Below, in pieces: positions 8,520 to 16,940 of a stretch of DNA of 64,000 nucleotides. The notes beneath the pieces are model-generated. The model was not told where the DNA came from. It did no database searches and saw only the letters and a program-made list of their open reading frames with translations. The translations under genes and the position numbers were made by a program. Each line of letters opens with the position of its first letter. The first letter of the stretch is position 1. The stretch covers positions 124,001-188,000 of the forward strand of contig NZ_FPJO01000007.1 in the NCBI RefSeq assembly GCF_900119365.1. Reading direction: 5' to 3'. The DNA comes from Streptomyces atratus. GTDB taxonomy: Bacteria > Actinomycetota > Actinomycetes > Streptomycetales > Streptomycetaceae.

Positions 8520-8552
8520 ATTTGGACGATAGTCCTGGACGGTCGTCCAAAT
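8520..8552. promoter_or_regulatory. TetR-type operator and promoter of the membrane protein/TetR operon
   Basis: A perfect 10-base inverted repeat, ATTTGGACGA (8520-8529) and TCGTCCAAAT (8543-8552), contains two side-by-side GGAC-N4-GTCC palindromes (8524-8535 and 8537-8548) spaced 13 bases. On the minus strand a TTGATT-N18-TATCGT promoter overlaps it, so binding would block RNA polymerase. Confidence 0.7.
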
Positions 8553-9032
8553 CAAATGGAGAGGTGAGCCGCGCTCGCGGCGGAGAGGGTGAACCACACC
8601 GTCTTCGAGTGCGGTGACCGCGCCCCGTACGCGGTGGTCCCCCACCGGGCGGCGAGCGCGTCGACAAGGAGCAGCCCCCCGCCCACCCTCGTCCGCGCCG
8701 GTATCCGCGCCGGGGGTGCGCGGGGGCGGTGGCGTGGGCAGCCGGCCGGGTTCGTCGTCCGTCACGTACACCGTCACCTGCCGGTGGTTGACGGTGACCT
8801 CCACCCGGACCTGCGGCGAGTCCGTATGGCAGTACGCGTTGGAGACGATCTCGCTCACGCAGAGCCGGGCGTCGTCGACGAGGGGGGCGTGCCCGGCGGC
8901 CCAGAGCACCGTCGCCACGAAGTCCCGCACGATCCTGGGGGCGGTGGGGGCGTTCGGCACGACGAGCCGGTATCGCTCGCCGCGCTGGGGGAGGTAGGGG
9001 GCGGGTGACGGAGGAGCGGTTACGGGGGTCAT
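8552..9032 (-). pseudogene. ATP-binding anti-sigma-like regulator with a frameshift
   Basis: This is a HATPase_c (RsbW/SpoIIAB-like) protein of the kind paired with XRE/DUF397 genes in Streptomyces. The N box (CVSEIVSNAYCHT), the G1 box (VYVTDDEPGR) and the start of the G2 box (ADEGGRG) read in frame from ATG 9032. A run of six C's at 8675-8680 then shifts the frame. With five C's it would continue LLLVDALAARWGTTAYGARSP and end at 8552. As written the frame leaves the domain inside the G2 region. It is either a broken gene or a homopolymer sequencing error. Confidence 0.75.
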
Positions 9033-9149
9033 GGCGCGGTCTCCCTGCGTGATGCGGTCTCCGGGGCGTTGCACGGTGGGCGTGGTCCGTGGCATTGGCC
9101 GGTCCCGTGGGCGTTCAACTCGCTTACGGGTGGCTGCACTTCGGACGAT

Positions 9150-9165
9150 GACGCCTTTGAGCGTC
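9150..9165. promoter_or_regulatory. Inverted repeat between the ATP-binding gene and the XRE gene
   Basis: GACGC (9150-9154) and GCGTC (9161-9165) frame a six-base spacer in the middle of the 255-base divergent gap. It is a possible binding site for the XRE protein. Support is only positional. Confidence 0.3.
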
Positions 9166-9287
9166 GCCCACTGGGACCATAGGGCGCCAGAATGCCCCGT
9201 AGCAAGGTTGCCCCTGCCACTTCACGCGATCGGGTGGACCGGGGCAGCCGCACCACGCAAGACTGCGCGGGGACGAAGGATGGTGAC

Positions 9288-10142
9288 ATGCCACCGAGGG
9301 ACAATCCGACCGCACGCCAGGCACGCTTGGGCTGCGAACTGAGGAAGCTGCGGGAGCAGGCCGGCCGAACGGCTCGCGAGGCCGCCGGACTCATCTCGAC
9401 CGATCAGTCGAAGATCAGCCACATGGAAGCGGGCCGCATCGGCGTCAGCGAGGCGCGAATCCGCCGCCTGGCCAGCTTCTACGCATGCGACGACGCCGTG
9501 CTGATCGAGGCGCTGTGCGCCATATCCCGGGAGCATCGGGGCCAGTTCTGGTGGGACGAGTACCGCGGCGTGCTGGCACCCGGTTTCCTCGACATCGCGG
9601 AGCTGGAGCACCACGCGAGCCATATGCGCTGCCTCCAGTCCGTGACGCTGCCGGGACTGATTCAGACGCCGCAGTACGCGCGGGCGCTGTTCGAGGGAGT
9701 GCTGCCCAAGCTGCCCGAGGACGAGGTGGAGACGAGGGTCGAGCACCGCATGCGCAGGCAGGCCGTGCTCGACCGCGAGAAGCCATCGAAGTTCGACGTC
9801 ATCGTCCACGAGGCCGGTCTCCGCATGCGGGTCGGCGGCCGCGAGGTCGCTCGCGGCCAGCTGGTGCGCCTCGTGGAGGCGGCCGACAGGCCGAACGTGT
9901 CCGTGCGCGTGATCCCGTTCGCCAGCGAGAAGTTCGTCGAGGTGACACAGACCGTGCTGTACGCGGGCGGAGTCGCGCCGCAGCTGGACACTGTCCACAT
10001 CGACGCCCCGTTCGGAGGCGTTCAGCTGGACGCCATGGCCGATCTGAACCGGTACCGCATGCAACTCGACTTCGCCCAGCGGGTCAGCCTCGCCCCCGAG
10101 GAGTCGCGGAGCTTCATTCACCACATCGCACGGGACCTGTGA
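9288..10142 (+). CDS. XRE-family regulator with DUF5753 ligand-type domain
   Basis: A 284-residue regulator. The N-terminal helix-turn-helix (LGCELRKLREQAGRTAREAA then STDQSKISHMEAGRIGVS) is followed by the DUF5753 domain, recognised by PGLIQTPQYARAL and RQAVLDREKPSKFDVIVHEAGLR. ATG 9288 has GAAGGA eight bases upstream; an in-frame extension upstream lacks a ribosome site. The gene is followed 12 bases later by a DUF397 gene and faces an ATP-binding regulator, the standard trio related to bldB/abaA-type developmental loci. Confidence 0.92.
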   Translation: MPPRDNPTARQARLGCELRKLREQAGRTAREAAGLISTDQSKISHMEAGRIGVSEARIRRLASFYACDDAVLIEALCAISREHRGQFWWDEYRGVLAPGFLDIAELEHHASHMRCLQSVTLPGLIQTPQYARALFEGVLPKLPEDEVETRVEHRMRRQAVLDREKPSKFDVIVHEAGLRMRVGGREVARGQLVRLVEAADRPNVSVRVIPFASEKFVEVTQTVLYAGGVAPQLDTVHIDAPFGGVQLDAMADLNRYRMQLDFAQRVSLAPEESRSFIHHIARDL

Positions 10143-10153
10143 TAATCCGCAGC

Positions 10154-10354
10154 ATGAGCGCAGACATCGAGTGGCAGAAGTCGTCGTTCTCCGGCGGCGG
10201 CGGAGAACAGTGTGTCGAGGTCTCGCGGCAGGCCGAGGAGATCCTGGTGCGCGAGAGCGACGACCCGCGCGTGGTGACCAGGACGAGCCGCAGCAAGTTC
10301 GCCGCGTTCATCCAGGGCGTCAAGGCAGGCGAGTTCGACCACTTCGTCCAGTAG
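10154..10354 (+). CDS. DUF397 family small protein
   Basis: A 66-residue protein with the DUF397 pattern: WQKSSFSGGGGEQCVEV, a central VRESDDP and the C-terminal FAAFIQGVKAGEFD. DUF397 proteins are nearly always partners of an upstream XRE/DUF5753 regulator, as here (12-base gap), and some act as its antagonists. It is ended by a clear terminator at 10371. Confidence 0.92.
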   Translation: MSADIEWQKSSFSGGGGEQCVEVSRQAEEILVRESDDPRVVTRTSRSKFAAFIQGVKAGEFDHFVQ

Positions 10355-10370
10355 CGCTGTCCCGCCTGCC

Positions 10371-10411
10371 GCAGGAGAGCCTCCGTCCGTACCGGGCGGG
10401 GGCTCTCCTGC
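10371..10411 (+). terminator. Terminator after the XRE/DUF397 operon
   Basis: GCAGGAGAGCC (10371-10381) pairs perfectly with GGCTCTCCTGC (10401-10411), an 11-base stem. Confidence 0.75.
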
Positions 10412-10420
10412 TACCTGGAG

Positions 10421-10446
10421 GCAACCATGCCCCGGGGCATGGTTGC
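10421..10446. repeat. Perfect 26-base palindrome
   Basis: GCAACCATGCCCC (10421-10433) is followed with no spacer by its exact reverse complement (10434-10446). It lies ten bases beyond the DUF397 terminator and 130 bases before the next gene. It could be a second terminator, an operator or a recombination site. Confidence 0.6.
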
Positions 10447-10576
10447 GCCCCACGCTCCCGTAACGCTACCGTCGCTCTGCGTCGCCGCGTGACGGGAGTC
10501 ACCCGTCCCGCCGTGCCGCCCCGCGCCCCCCGCTCGCACGCCATTTGGCGCGCCCGCTGCGATCGGACGACCGACG

Positions 10577-10978
10577 ATGCGTACACCCCTCACCCCCTTA
10601 CAACCGGTCGTCGAGCGCGGCTACCGGTTCGAGGCCCTCCGCTACAGCCCCGCCACCGGCTTCGTCCCCGAGCCGATCGACCTGCGCATCATGGCCACGT
10701 CCCAAGAAGCCATCCGCGCCATCCGGATCCAGCTCCGGGCGAACCATCTCTTCGGCCTCACGCCGCGCGAACTGGTCCGCGCCCTCCACTGGTCCGATCA
10801 CGGCGGCTGGGTTCAGGCCCTGGCGGCACTCCACCGTGGCGAGCCCTGTGGGTTCACGCTCATGCTGCGCGGCGGCCGGCACATCGAATGGCACGTCCGC
10901 CCGCTGACGTACGTATCGCTCGACGCCCGCACCCACCACCGTCCCGCCCCACGCCCCGTCGCACAGAAATCCGTATGA
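10577..10978 (+). CDS. Hypothetical protein with an early TTA codon
   Basis: A 133-residue protein without a family I recognise. It is basic, with a C-terminal His/Pro/Arg-rich tail; the body (about 10-110) has a mixed alpha/beta pattern with no membrane segment. Codon use is G/C-ending throughout, except codon 8, which is TTA (10598-10600), implying dependence on bldA. The ribosome site is weak (GGACGACC). It stands alone between the XRE/DUF397 operon and a WecA-like gene. Confidence 0.55.
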   Translation: MRTPLTPLQPVVERGYRFEALRYSPATGFVPEPIDLRIMATSQEAIRAIRIQLRANHLFGLTPRELVRALHWSDHGGWVQALAALHRGEPCGFTLMLRGGRHIEWHVRPLTYVSLDARTHHRPAPRPVAQKSV

Positions 10979-11056
10979 GTTAGGCTCGCCGGGGCGCAGC
11001 GAGGGCATCGATCGGGCTCAGGTATCGGCCCGCTGGGCCGGAATGTGAGGCCGCCC

Positions 11057-12274
11057 GTGCGGGACTACTTGCTCATGCTGTTCATCACGGCGGCCGTGAC
11101 CCATCTCCTGACCGGCCCCGTGCGGAAGTTCGCCATCACGATCGGGGTGGTCCCCGAGGTCCGGGCGCGCGATGTCCACCGCGAGCCCACTCCGCGCCTG
11201 GGCGGCATGGCCATGTTCGGTGGGCTGCTGGCCGGACTGCTGGTTGCCTCCCACCTGCCGCACCTGGAAGAGATCTTCACCCAGAGCTCGACGCCACGGG
11301 CACTGCTGTCCGGCGCGGCCCTGATCTGTCTGCTCGGCGTGCTCGACGACAAATGGGGCGTCGACGCGCTGGTCAAGCTCGGCGGCCAGGTACTCGCCGC
11401 CGGAGTGATGGTCTTCCAGGGGCTGACGATCCTCTGGCTGCCGGTGCCGGGCACCGACGGGATCTACCTCTCCGACTGGCAGGGCACACTGCTGACCGTG
11501 GGGCTGATCGTCGTCTCCATCAACGCGGTCAACTTCGTCGACGGGCTCGACGGGCTGGCCGCGGGCACGGTGGGCATCGCGGCGACGGCGTTCTTCCTGT
11601 ACGCGTACCGGCTCTGGTACGGCTACGGGATCGAGGCCGCCGCGTCCACCACCCTGGTCTCCGCGATCCTGGCGGGTATGTGCCTGGGCTTCCTGGTCCA
11701 CAACTCGCATCCGGCCCGGATCTTCATGGGTGACTCGGGCTCGATGCTGCTCGGCCTGCTCATCGCCGGGTGCGCGGTCTCGGTGACGGGCGAGGTGGAC
11801 CCGAGCCTCCTCAGCCAGTCGGTGGACGGCAGGTCCGGGTCGGCAGCGATGGTGCCGGTCTACATTCCGCTGATCATGCCGCTGTCCGTCATCGCGCTGC
11901 CCGTCGCGGATCTCGTGCTCGCCGTCATCAGGCGTACGTGGAACGGAATGTCCCCCTTCGCCGCCGACAAGGGGCACCTCCACCACCGCCTGCTCCAGCT
12001 CGGCCACTCGCACCGCCGGGCTGTGCTGCTCATGTACTTCTGGTCGGCGCTTTTCTCGTTCGGGATCGTGGCCTACTCGGCGCGGGGCGCCAAGTCCTGG
12101 ATGCTCTTCGGGGTCGCGTTCGTCTGCGCGGTGGGCCTGTTCCTGCTGCTCCAGCCCCGCTACGAATCCGGCCTCACCCGCCGCCTGCTGCCGCGCAGGC
12201 CCAGGGGCCGCGTGGTCGCCACCGGTGGGAAGCGCACCGGGGCCGACGAGGAGCACCGGGCCCCGTCCAGGTGA
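11057..12274 (+). CDS. WecA/MraY-like polyprenyl-phosphate glycosyl-1-phosphate transferase
   Basis: This integral membrane enzyme transfers a UDP-sugar phosphate (often GlcNAc-1-P) to undecaprenyl phosphate, the first step of wall glycopolymer synthesis. About 11 helices are predicted over 405 residues. Diagnostic motifs are PTPRLGG, GVLDDKWGVD, the catalytic Asp loop NFVDGLDGLAAG, GDSGSMLLG, and the HIHH-type motif as KGHLHHRL. GTG 11057 has GAGG six bases upstream; an earlier in-frame GTG at 11045 has no ribosome site. In other streptomycetes the main copy precedes the atp operon. Here no atp genes follow, so this may be a second copy. Confidence 0.88.
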   Translation: MRDYLLMLFITAAVTHLLTGPVRKFAITIGVVPEVRARDVHREPTPRLGGMAMFGGLLAGLLVASHLPHLEEIFTQSSTPRALLSGAALICLLGVLDDKWGVDALVKLGGQVLAAGVMVFQGLTILWLPVPGTDGIYLSDWQGTLLTVGLIVVSINAVNFVDGLDGLAAGTVGIAATAFFLYAYRLWYGYGIEAAASTTLVSAILAGMCLGFLVHNSHPARIFMGDSGSMLLGLLIAGCAVSVTGEVDPSLLSQSVDGRSGSAAMVPVYIPLIMPLSVIALPVADLVLAVIRRTWNGMSPFAADKGHLHHRLLQLGHSHRRAVLLMYFWSALFSFGIVAYSARGAKSWMLFGVAFVCAVGLFLLLQPRYESGLTRRLLPRRPRGRVVATGGKRTGADEEHRAPSR

Positions 12275-12437
12275 CCGCGGTGCTCCGTTCGCCGAAGGCC
12301 GCGACCTAAGTAGCCGCTCCCTGAGCCCGGTTCATCCTTTGGTCGCGCACCCGCAGACTTTCGGGGGACGCCCGCACCCTCCCATGCTCCGCAGGCTGGC
12401 GGCGACACACGAACCGCCGACCGACCGGGGAGTCAGA

Positions 12438-13600
12438 GTGCATCGCGACGAGCGCAACAGGGGAATCAGCCGGGCGAGGTTCCTGGCCGGGGCGAGGGCG
12501 GTCGGGGCCGCGGCGGCCGCCGGACCGCTCCTGGCCGGCGCCCCCGCCTCGGCGGCCACGACCGGCCGACGGGGCGGGCGCGGGAAAGGCAAGGGGCTGA
12601 CGCACCGAGGGGTCTGCTACACGATCGGCGCGGGTGAGACCCCCGGCACCGCGTGGAGCACCGCCCGTATGCGCGCGGATCTCCGTGCCATCAGGAACGA
12701 CCTGCACGCCACGTCGGTCGAGGTGACGGGCGACGGCGTCGACCGTCTCAACGCCACCGCGTCCGAGGCCGCCGAGCTCGGCCTGCACATCTGGCTCCAG
12801 CCGACCCTGGGCGACCGCCCCGCGTCGGAGATCCTCGACCACCTCGCGGAGACCGGCCGGCACCTGGAGCGGTTGCGCCGCCAGGGCGCGCGGGCCGACC
12901 TGAGCGTGGGCTGCGAGTTCTGGCTGTTCGTACCGGGCATCGTGCCCGGCGCCAACGCGCAGGAACGCATCCGCAATCTGATGGAAGGCAACTACGACCC
13001 GGAGCAGATGATGCGCCGTCTGTCCGCGTTCACGGCACGGGCCGCCGCGGTCGGACGGTCGGTCTTCGGCGGCAAGCTCTCGTACGCGGCCGCGCAGGAC
13101 GACGAGGTCGACTGGAGCCTCTTCGACATCGTGGGCATCGACTACTACTCGTACTTCCCCGACCGCGCGGACTACCTGCGCAAGCTGCGCCCGTACCTGC
13201 GCTGGGGCAAGCCGCTGGCGATCACGGAGTTCGGAACCTGCACGTACACGGGAGCACCCCAGCAGGGCGGAGCATGGGCTGGGACACGGTCGACTACACC
13301 AAGCAACCGCCCGAGATCAAAGGCGACTTGGTCCGCAGCGAGCGCACCCAGGCCGCCTATCTCACCGAACTCCTCGGCGTTTTCGAGGAGATGGGCCTGT
13401 ACGCCGCGATGGCCTTCGAGTTCGTCACCGCCGACGCCCCGCACTCACCCGTCCCGCGATACGACCTGGACATGGCCAGCTATGCCGTGGTGAAGCCGGT
13501 CAAGGACCGGTTCGACGACCCGGAGTCCGACTGGCGCCGGGAACCGAAGCAGGCCTTCCACGCACTGGCGCGGTGCTATGGGCGAGCGGGCCGCCGCTGA
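12438..13600 (+). pseudogene. Exported TIM-barrel protein, frameshifted
   Basis: A glycoside-hydrolase-like TIM-barrel protein of a family sometimes labelled abortive-infection protein in Streptomyces. The frame from GTG 12438 (GGGGAG six bases upstream) carries a signal region (SRARFLAGA, then an Ala-rich core to PASAAT), HRGVCYTIG, LHIWLQPTL, GCEFWLFVPGI, VGIDYYSY and ITEFGTCTYTG. Around 13271-13276 the frame is lost, and the family C-terminus (WDTVDYTKQPPEIKGDLVRSE to YDLDMASYAVVKPVKDRF) continues one base out, to a stop at 13600. One missing base would restore it. It is a real pseudogene or a sequencing error. Confidence 0.75.
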
Positions 13601-13634
13601 CGGGCGTCGGCGGGAGGGACGCCCTGCTGAAGAG

Positions 13635-14192
13635 TCACGTACGGGAAGAAGGAGAGCTCTTCGCGGACCAGAAATCCGACTTGACGTCAGGGATGGGGGT
13701 CAGCTTTCCAGCATAGTTCGGGCCGACTGTCTCCGCTTTCGGCGGAGACACCTCGGAAACGTTCACACAAGGCGTCGCAACCTCAAAAAAGGCCTGCCCT
13801 GCGCCGCCGATGAGCACGCGCACATTGAATTGGTCGGGCGTCCTGTAGTACATGGCCGGCATATCCGAGTTGTTCACCGAGAGCTGCTTGTATCCCTTCC
13901 CCTCCCAGTAGCGCTCGATCAATCCAAGAAAGCTCCCCCGACGTTCCTCCGAGATAATCGTCATGACCGCCCGGCGCCTCTGTACGTCACAGTTTCCCTC
14001 AGTCGACCGCTCGTGCGTCCAGTGCACCGCCGGTTTGATGGCAGCGAATGTACCGTCGAGGATCTCATCCGCCCGAACCGCCGCCTCCTGCATGTTCATC
14101 TTTACCTCCCGTTCAGCCGGATCACCCGATACACCGCATCCAGCCAGGAGCAGTGCTCCAGCCATCAGCACCATGGCCCTCAAAACCCTCAT
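13635..14192 (-). CDS. Putative lipoprotein
   Basis: A 185-residue lipoprotein. A short signal (MRVLRAMVLMAGALLLAGC) ends in a lipobox with Cys19, and the rest is polar and without a recognised domain. The start overlaps the stop of the alpha/beta hydrolase gene by four bases, so it is the last gene of the three-gene DUF1023 operon and is probably exposed on the cell surface beside its partner. Confidence 0.8.
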   Translation of the reverse strand: MRVLRAMVLMAGALLLAGCGVSGDPAEREVKMNMQEAAVRADEILDGTFAAIKPAVHWTHERSTEGNCDVQRRRAVMTIISEERRGSFLGLIERYWEGKGYKQLSVNNSDMPAMYYRTPDQFNVRVLIGGAGQAFFEVATPCVNVSEVSPPKAETVGPNYAGKLTPIPDVKSDFWSAKSSPSSRT

Positions 14193-16129
14193 CGAGGCGT
14201 CTCCAACTTGATCTCCTCAGACTTCCCAACCACAATCTTGGCAATATTGTCGGCCGATTCCTGGTCTTCGTCCGGGTCGAAATAATTCGAATGCGCCGTC
14301 ATCTTTCCATGGTCTTCGATGATGGTTGCGCCGTCGTCCACCATGAACCGTGTGGCTCCGAAACGCTCGCTTGCAGGGTCGGTGCCGAACCAACGCTCGC
14401 TGGGGTCGGTTTGTGCGTCTTGGGCCGTGTAGCCGGCAATACCTCCGACGAGGGCCCCGGCGCCGCCACCGATGAGTGCTCCCGGCGGGCCGGCCATGCC
14501 GGCTCCCAGAACAAATCCGGTCGACCCCCCGCCGACCGCGCCGGAGGTCATGCCGGATGCTTCCTCATGGCTCGGGAGTTTGGTGACGATGTCGTTGTCG
14601 GCTGCGCCCACATACACGTGGCCCTTACCCACATTGAGGTCCTGCGCGTTGTCCGCGCCGGTGCCGGGGCTTCCGACCAGGATGATGTCATCGGCACCGG
14701 GGATGCCACCTCTCTCCTGAGCTGCGAGCCCGACCGTGAGAGAGCCGTAGGAGTGCCCAATGGCGGTGACATGCGGGTTGCCGCCCTCGTGCGTTGCGGA
14801 GATCCCCTCCATGAACGCGTTGTAGCCAGGCGCCCCCGCCTCGGCGTCGTTCGTGAACATCACGCTGTTACCGCTGGCCAGATCGCCAGGTGTCGTCTGC
14901 GGCGCATCGTATCCGAGCCACACGATCGACGAGGTTCTGCTGGACTGATCGAAATGATGCGCGCCGAGAGCTGTCTGCAACGCGCGGTTCACTGTTCCAC
15001 CGGCGAAGTCCGCGTCCAGCTTGGTGCCGAGTCCAGGGACATACGCCGAGACGTTGTCGGCGGTATCGGGGTTGCCGTAGGCGATGATCGCGCGGCCGTT
15101 TCCCTCATCGCCGATGCCCAGCAAGTACATCGGCGGCTCGCCGCCCTCCTCCAGCTTCTCCTGGATCCCCTTCAGGCCACCCAGCATCTCTCGCGAGGCG
15201 TCATCATGCTTCACACCGAGTTGCCCGATGAGCAGCTGAAGATTCTCGCGGTTTGCCTCATCGCGCGCCAGTGCCGGAATCCCGTCCAAGTTCCCGATCA
15301 CCCCCGGAAACGCGGACAGATACTCCTCGCGTTGCTCCTTGCTGAGGTGGTCCCACCACTCCTTGCGTTCCGCAGGCGACTTGTCGAGCGGAAGGTGTTT
15401 CTCCAGGTACTTCTGGGCGGCTTGGCTCACCGCATCGGCGTCCGAACCCACGTCCGCCCACGTCTTGGTGTCGACCGTGAGGCCCGGGGCCGCCTTGAGC
15501 TTGTTGAGTGCCGAGCTGTACCGGGCGTCGATCTCGTGTGCTTCCCGCATGGCATGGGCGAGGCGGTCGGCGACGTCCTGGGCCTTGGCATGGTGCGGAT
15601 TGGGACTCTTCAGCGCGGGAGCACCCGGGCCCAGAGCGGGGTCCAACATGCCGTTGGCATCGCGGTACAGCGCCGGGTTCCCGGCACCGATGAGGCCGTT
15701 GTTGCCCACCACGGAGCCGCCGGGGAGTGCATCGCCGGTCAGCTCGTTCTTACCGCCGGCAGGGTAGACGATGCTGCCGTTGTCGTTGACGGTGTATCCG
15801 AGCGAGGCAGCGTCCTCCAGGGCCTCGCGCAACCGGCGCTGTGGGGCGCCGAGTTCACTGGCGAGCCCGTCGAGGGCGCCTCGAATGAGACCGGTCTCGG
15901 TGTGGATGTAGTGGTAGTTCTCGCTCAGCCGCTTCAGTCGCTTCACGGCCGATCGGGCGGACTCGCTGTTCTGTGTCTTGGCGAGCCTGCCACCCATGTC
16001 GCCGTCGACGCGTTCGCGAGCAGCATCGGCGAACGCGGAAGCGGCACGCCAGCCGTCGGCGGCATCGGTCAGTTCCGACAGCTTGAGGTCGCGGAGCCGC
16101 TGCCAGGTCAGCCCGGGTGCTGTGGCCAT
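14189..16129 (-). CDS. Alpha/beta hydrolase of the DUF1023 family
   Basis: A 646-residue protein. Residues 1-300 are largely helical with coiled-coil character, resembling the WXG-type partners of type VII secretion. The C-terminal half is a DUF1023 alpha/beta hydrolase with nucleophile elbow GHSYGS (about residue 454), SSIVWLGYDAP before it and LVGSPGTGADNA after it. A Gly/Ala-rich segment near 540-580 (AGMAGPPGALIGGGAGALVG) could insert in a membrane. It is flanked by a small WXG-like gene (3-base gap) and a lipoprotein (4-base overlap). Substrate unknown; lipase, esterase or toxin roles are all possible. Confidence 0.8.
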   Translation of the reverse strand: MATAPGLTWQRLRDLKLSELTDAADGWRAASAFADAARERVDGDMGGRLAKTQNSESARSAVKRLKRLSENYHYIHTETGLIRGALDGLASELGAPQRRLREALEDAASLGYTVNDNGSIVYPAGGKNELTGDALPGGSVVGNNGLIGAGNPALYRDANGMLDPALGPGAPALKSPNPHHAKAQDVADRLAHAMREAHEIDARYSSALNKLKAAPGLTVDTKTWADVGSDADAVSQAAQKYLEKHLPLDKSPAERKEWWDHLSKEQREEYLSAFPGVIGNLDGIPALARDEANRENLQLLIGQLGVKHDDASREMLGGLKGIQEKLEEGGEPPMYLLGIGDEGNGRAIIAYGNPDTADNVSAYVPGLGTKLDADFAGGTVNRALQTALGAHHFDQSSRTSSIVWLGYDAPQTTPGDLASGNSVMFTNDAEAGAPGYNAFMEGISATHEGGNPHVTAIGHSYGSLTVGLAAQERGGIPGADDIILVGSPGTGADNAQDLNVGKGHVYVGAADNDIVTKLPSHEEASGMTSGAVGGGSTGFVLGAGMAGPPGALIGGGAGALVGGIAGYTAQDAQTDPSERWFGTDPASERFGATRFMVDDGATIIEDHGKMTAHSNYFDPDEDQESADNIAKIVVGKSEEIKLETPR

Positions 16130-16132
16130 GGT

Positions 16133-16579
16133 CTACTCTCCCCTCCTCGTGCCCGGCACCGCGACCGCCTTCGCTCTGCTCCCCACCTCGGCATCCACTT
16201 CGGCGAGGTCCACAGCCACCTGCCGCAGTTTCGGCTCCAGAGAACCGCACTCCTCACGGACACGACCGAGGCGTTCGTCCCACGAGGTGAGTACGGACGT
16301 GAGTGCTCCGAGGCTGGACAGCCCGGCCAGACCGTCGACAGTGCCGTCGTGAGCTCTGCGCAGATCAACCTTTGCGGTGATCGTGCTGGTCTGGAGATCA
16401 TCCGCCGTGCCAGCCGCCTTCGTCCACGGGCCGCCCTTGTGCCTGAGCGTTCCGGTACCGCCCCCGCCACCGGACGGATCGGCGTGGCCGCCCTCCCCCG
16501 GAAGGCTGTTGAGCTGTAACCGAGCGGTGTGCCGCTCGGCCACCTGCGCCTTTACCTGTTCCCACTCGTCCCACGCCAT
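16133..16579 (-). CDS. Small WXG-like protein, first gene of the DUF1023 operon
   Basis: A 148-residue protein beginning MAWDEWEQVKAQVAERHTAR, the start of a Streptomyces family always found just before DUF1023 hydrolases. It has a Gly-rich linker (about 42-55) and a helical C-terminal half (TVDGLAGLSSLGALTSVLTSW), as expected of a helical-hairpin protein. ATG 16579 is chosen for the GGGAGGG ribosome site eight bases upstream. A partner or secretion role for the hydrolase is inference from position. Confidence 0.75.
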   Translation of the reverse strand: MAWDEWEQVKAQVAERHTARLQLNSLPGEGGHADPSGGGGGTGTLRHKGGPWTKAAGTADDLQTSTITAKVDLRRAHDGTVDGLAGLSSLGALTSVLTSWDERLGRVREECGSLEPKLRQVAVDLAEVDAEVGSRAKAVAVPGTRRGE

Positions 16580-16940
16580 GCACACGCCCTCCCCCGCGAC
16601 CCGAGCCAACGCCCAGGTGAGTTCTCCGGCCGTGTCTGTTGTGCTCGCCGGAGGTTGTCGCTGCAGACGTTACAGAAGAGGTGCTCAGCGTCACGTCCGT
16701 ACAGTCCCTCAGGCGGGCCCTGAGTATCCGTACCTACCCGCGACAGCTGCGGGCCGGGCCGTCGTCCGGCCGGTGGGACCATCGCACTCATTCACCGCCA
16801 CACCAGGGGCTGTTGGGACTTCCGCAGAATATTGAACAGTGATTCAATCCTTGCTGAGCCGGTTGGAGCGCCATCCAGGAGTAGCGGCAGGACCGCGCTT
16901 CGTCGCGCCGCGGCCGCGACGGGATGTGGAGAGTCCTGCA
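16580..16940. other. Divergent intergenic region with a palindrome
   Basis: The 361 bases between the DUF1023 operon and the acyl-CoA ligase contain no convincing gene. Apart from the 18-base palindrome at 16831-16848, I see only unremarkable sequence. Confidence 0.5.
16831..16848. promoter_or_regulatory. Operator-like palindrome upstream of the acyl-CoA ligase
   Basis: ATTGAACAGTGATTCAAT is a 6+6 inverted repeat with a six-base centre, 93 bases before the ligase start. The core TTGAAC-N3-G-N-TTCA also occurs in front of the Rieske oxygenase operon (20244-20259, opposite strand), which suggests shared control. Confidence 0.5.

Noticed and set aside
11057..12274. The wall-polymer transferase gene that precedes the atp operon
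   Set aside because: No atp genes follow, so only the family can be called, not the specific locus.
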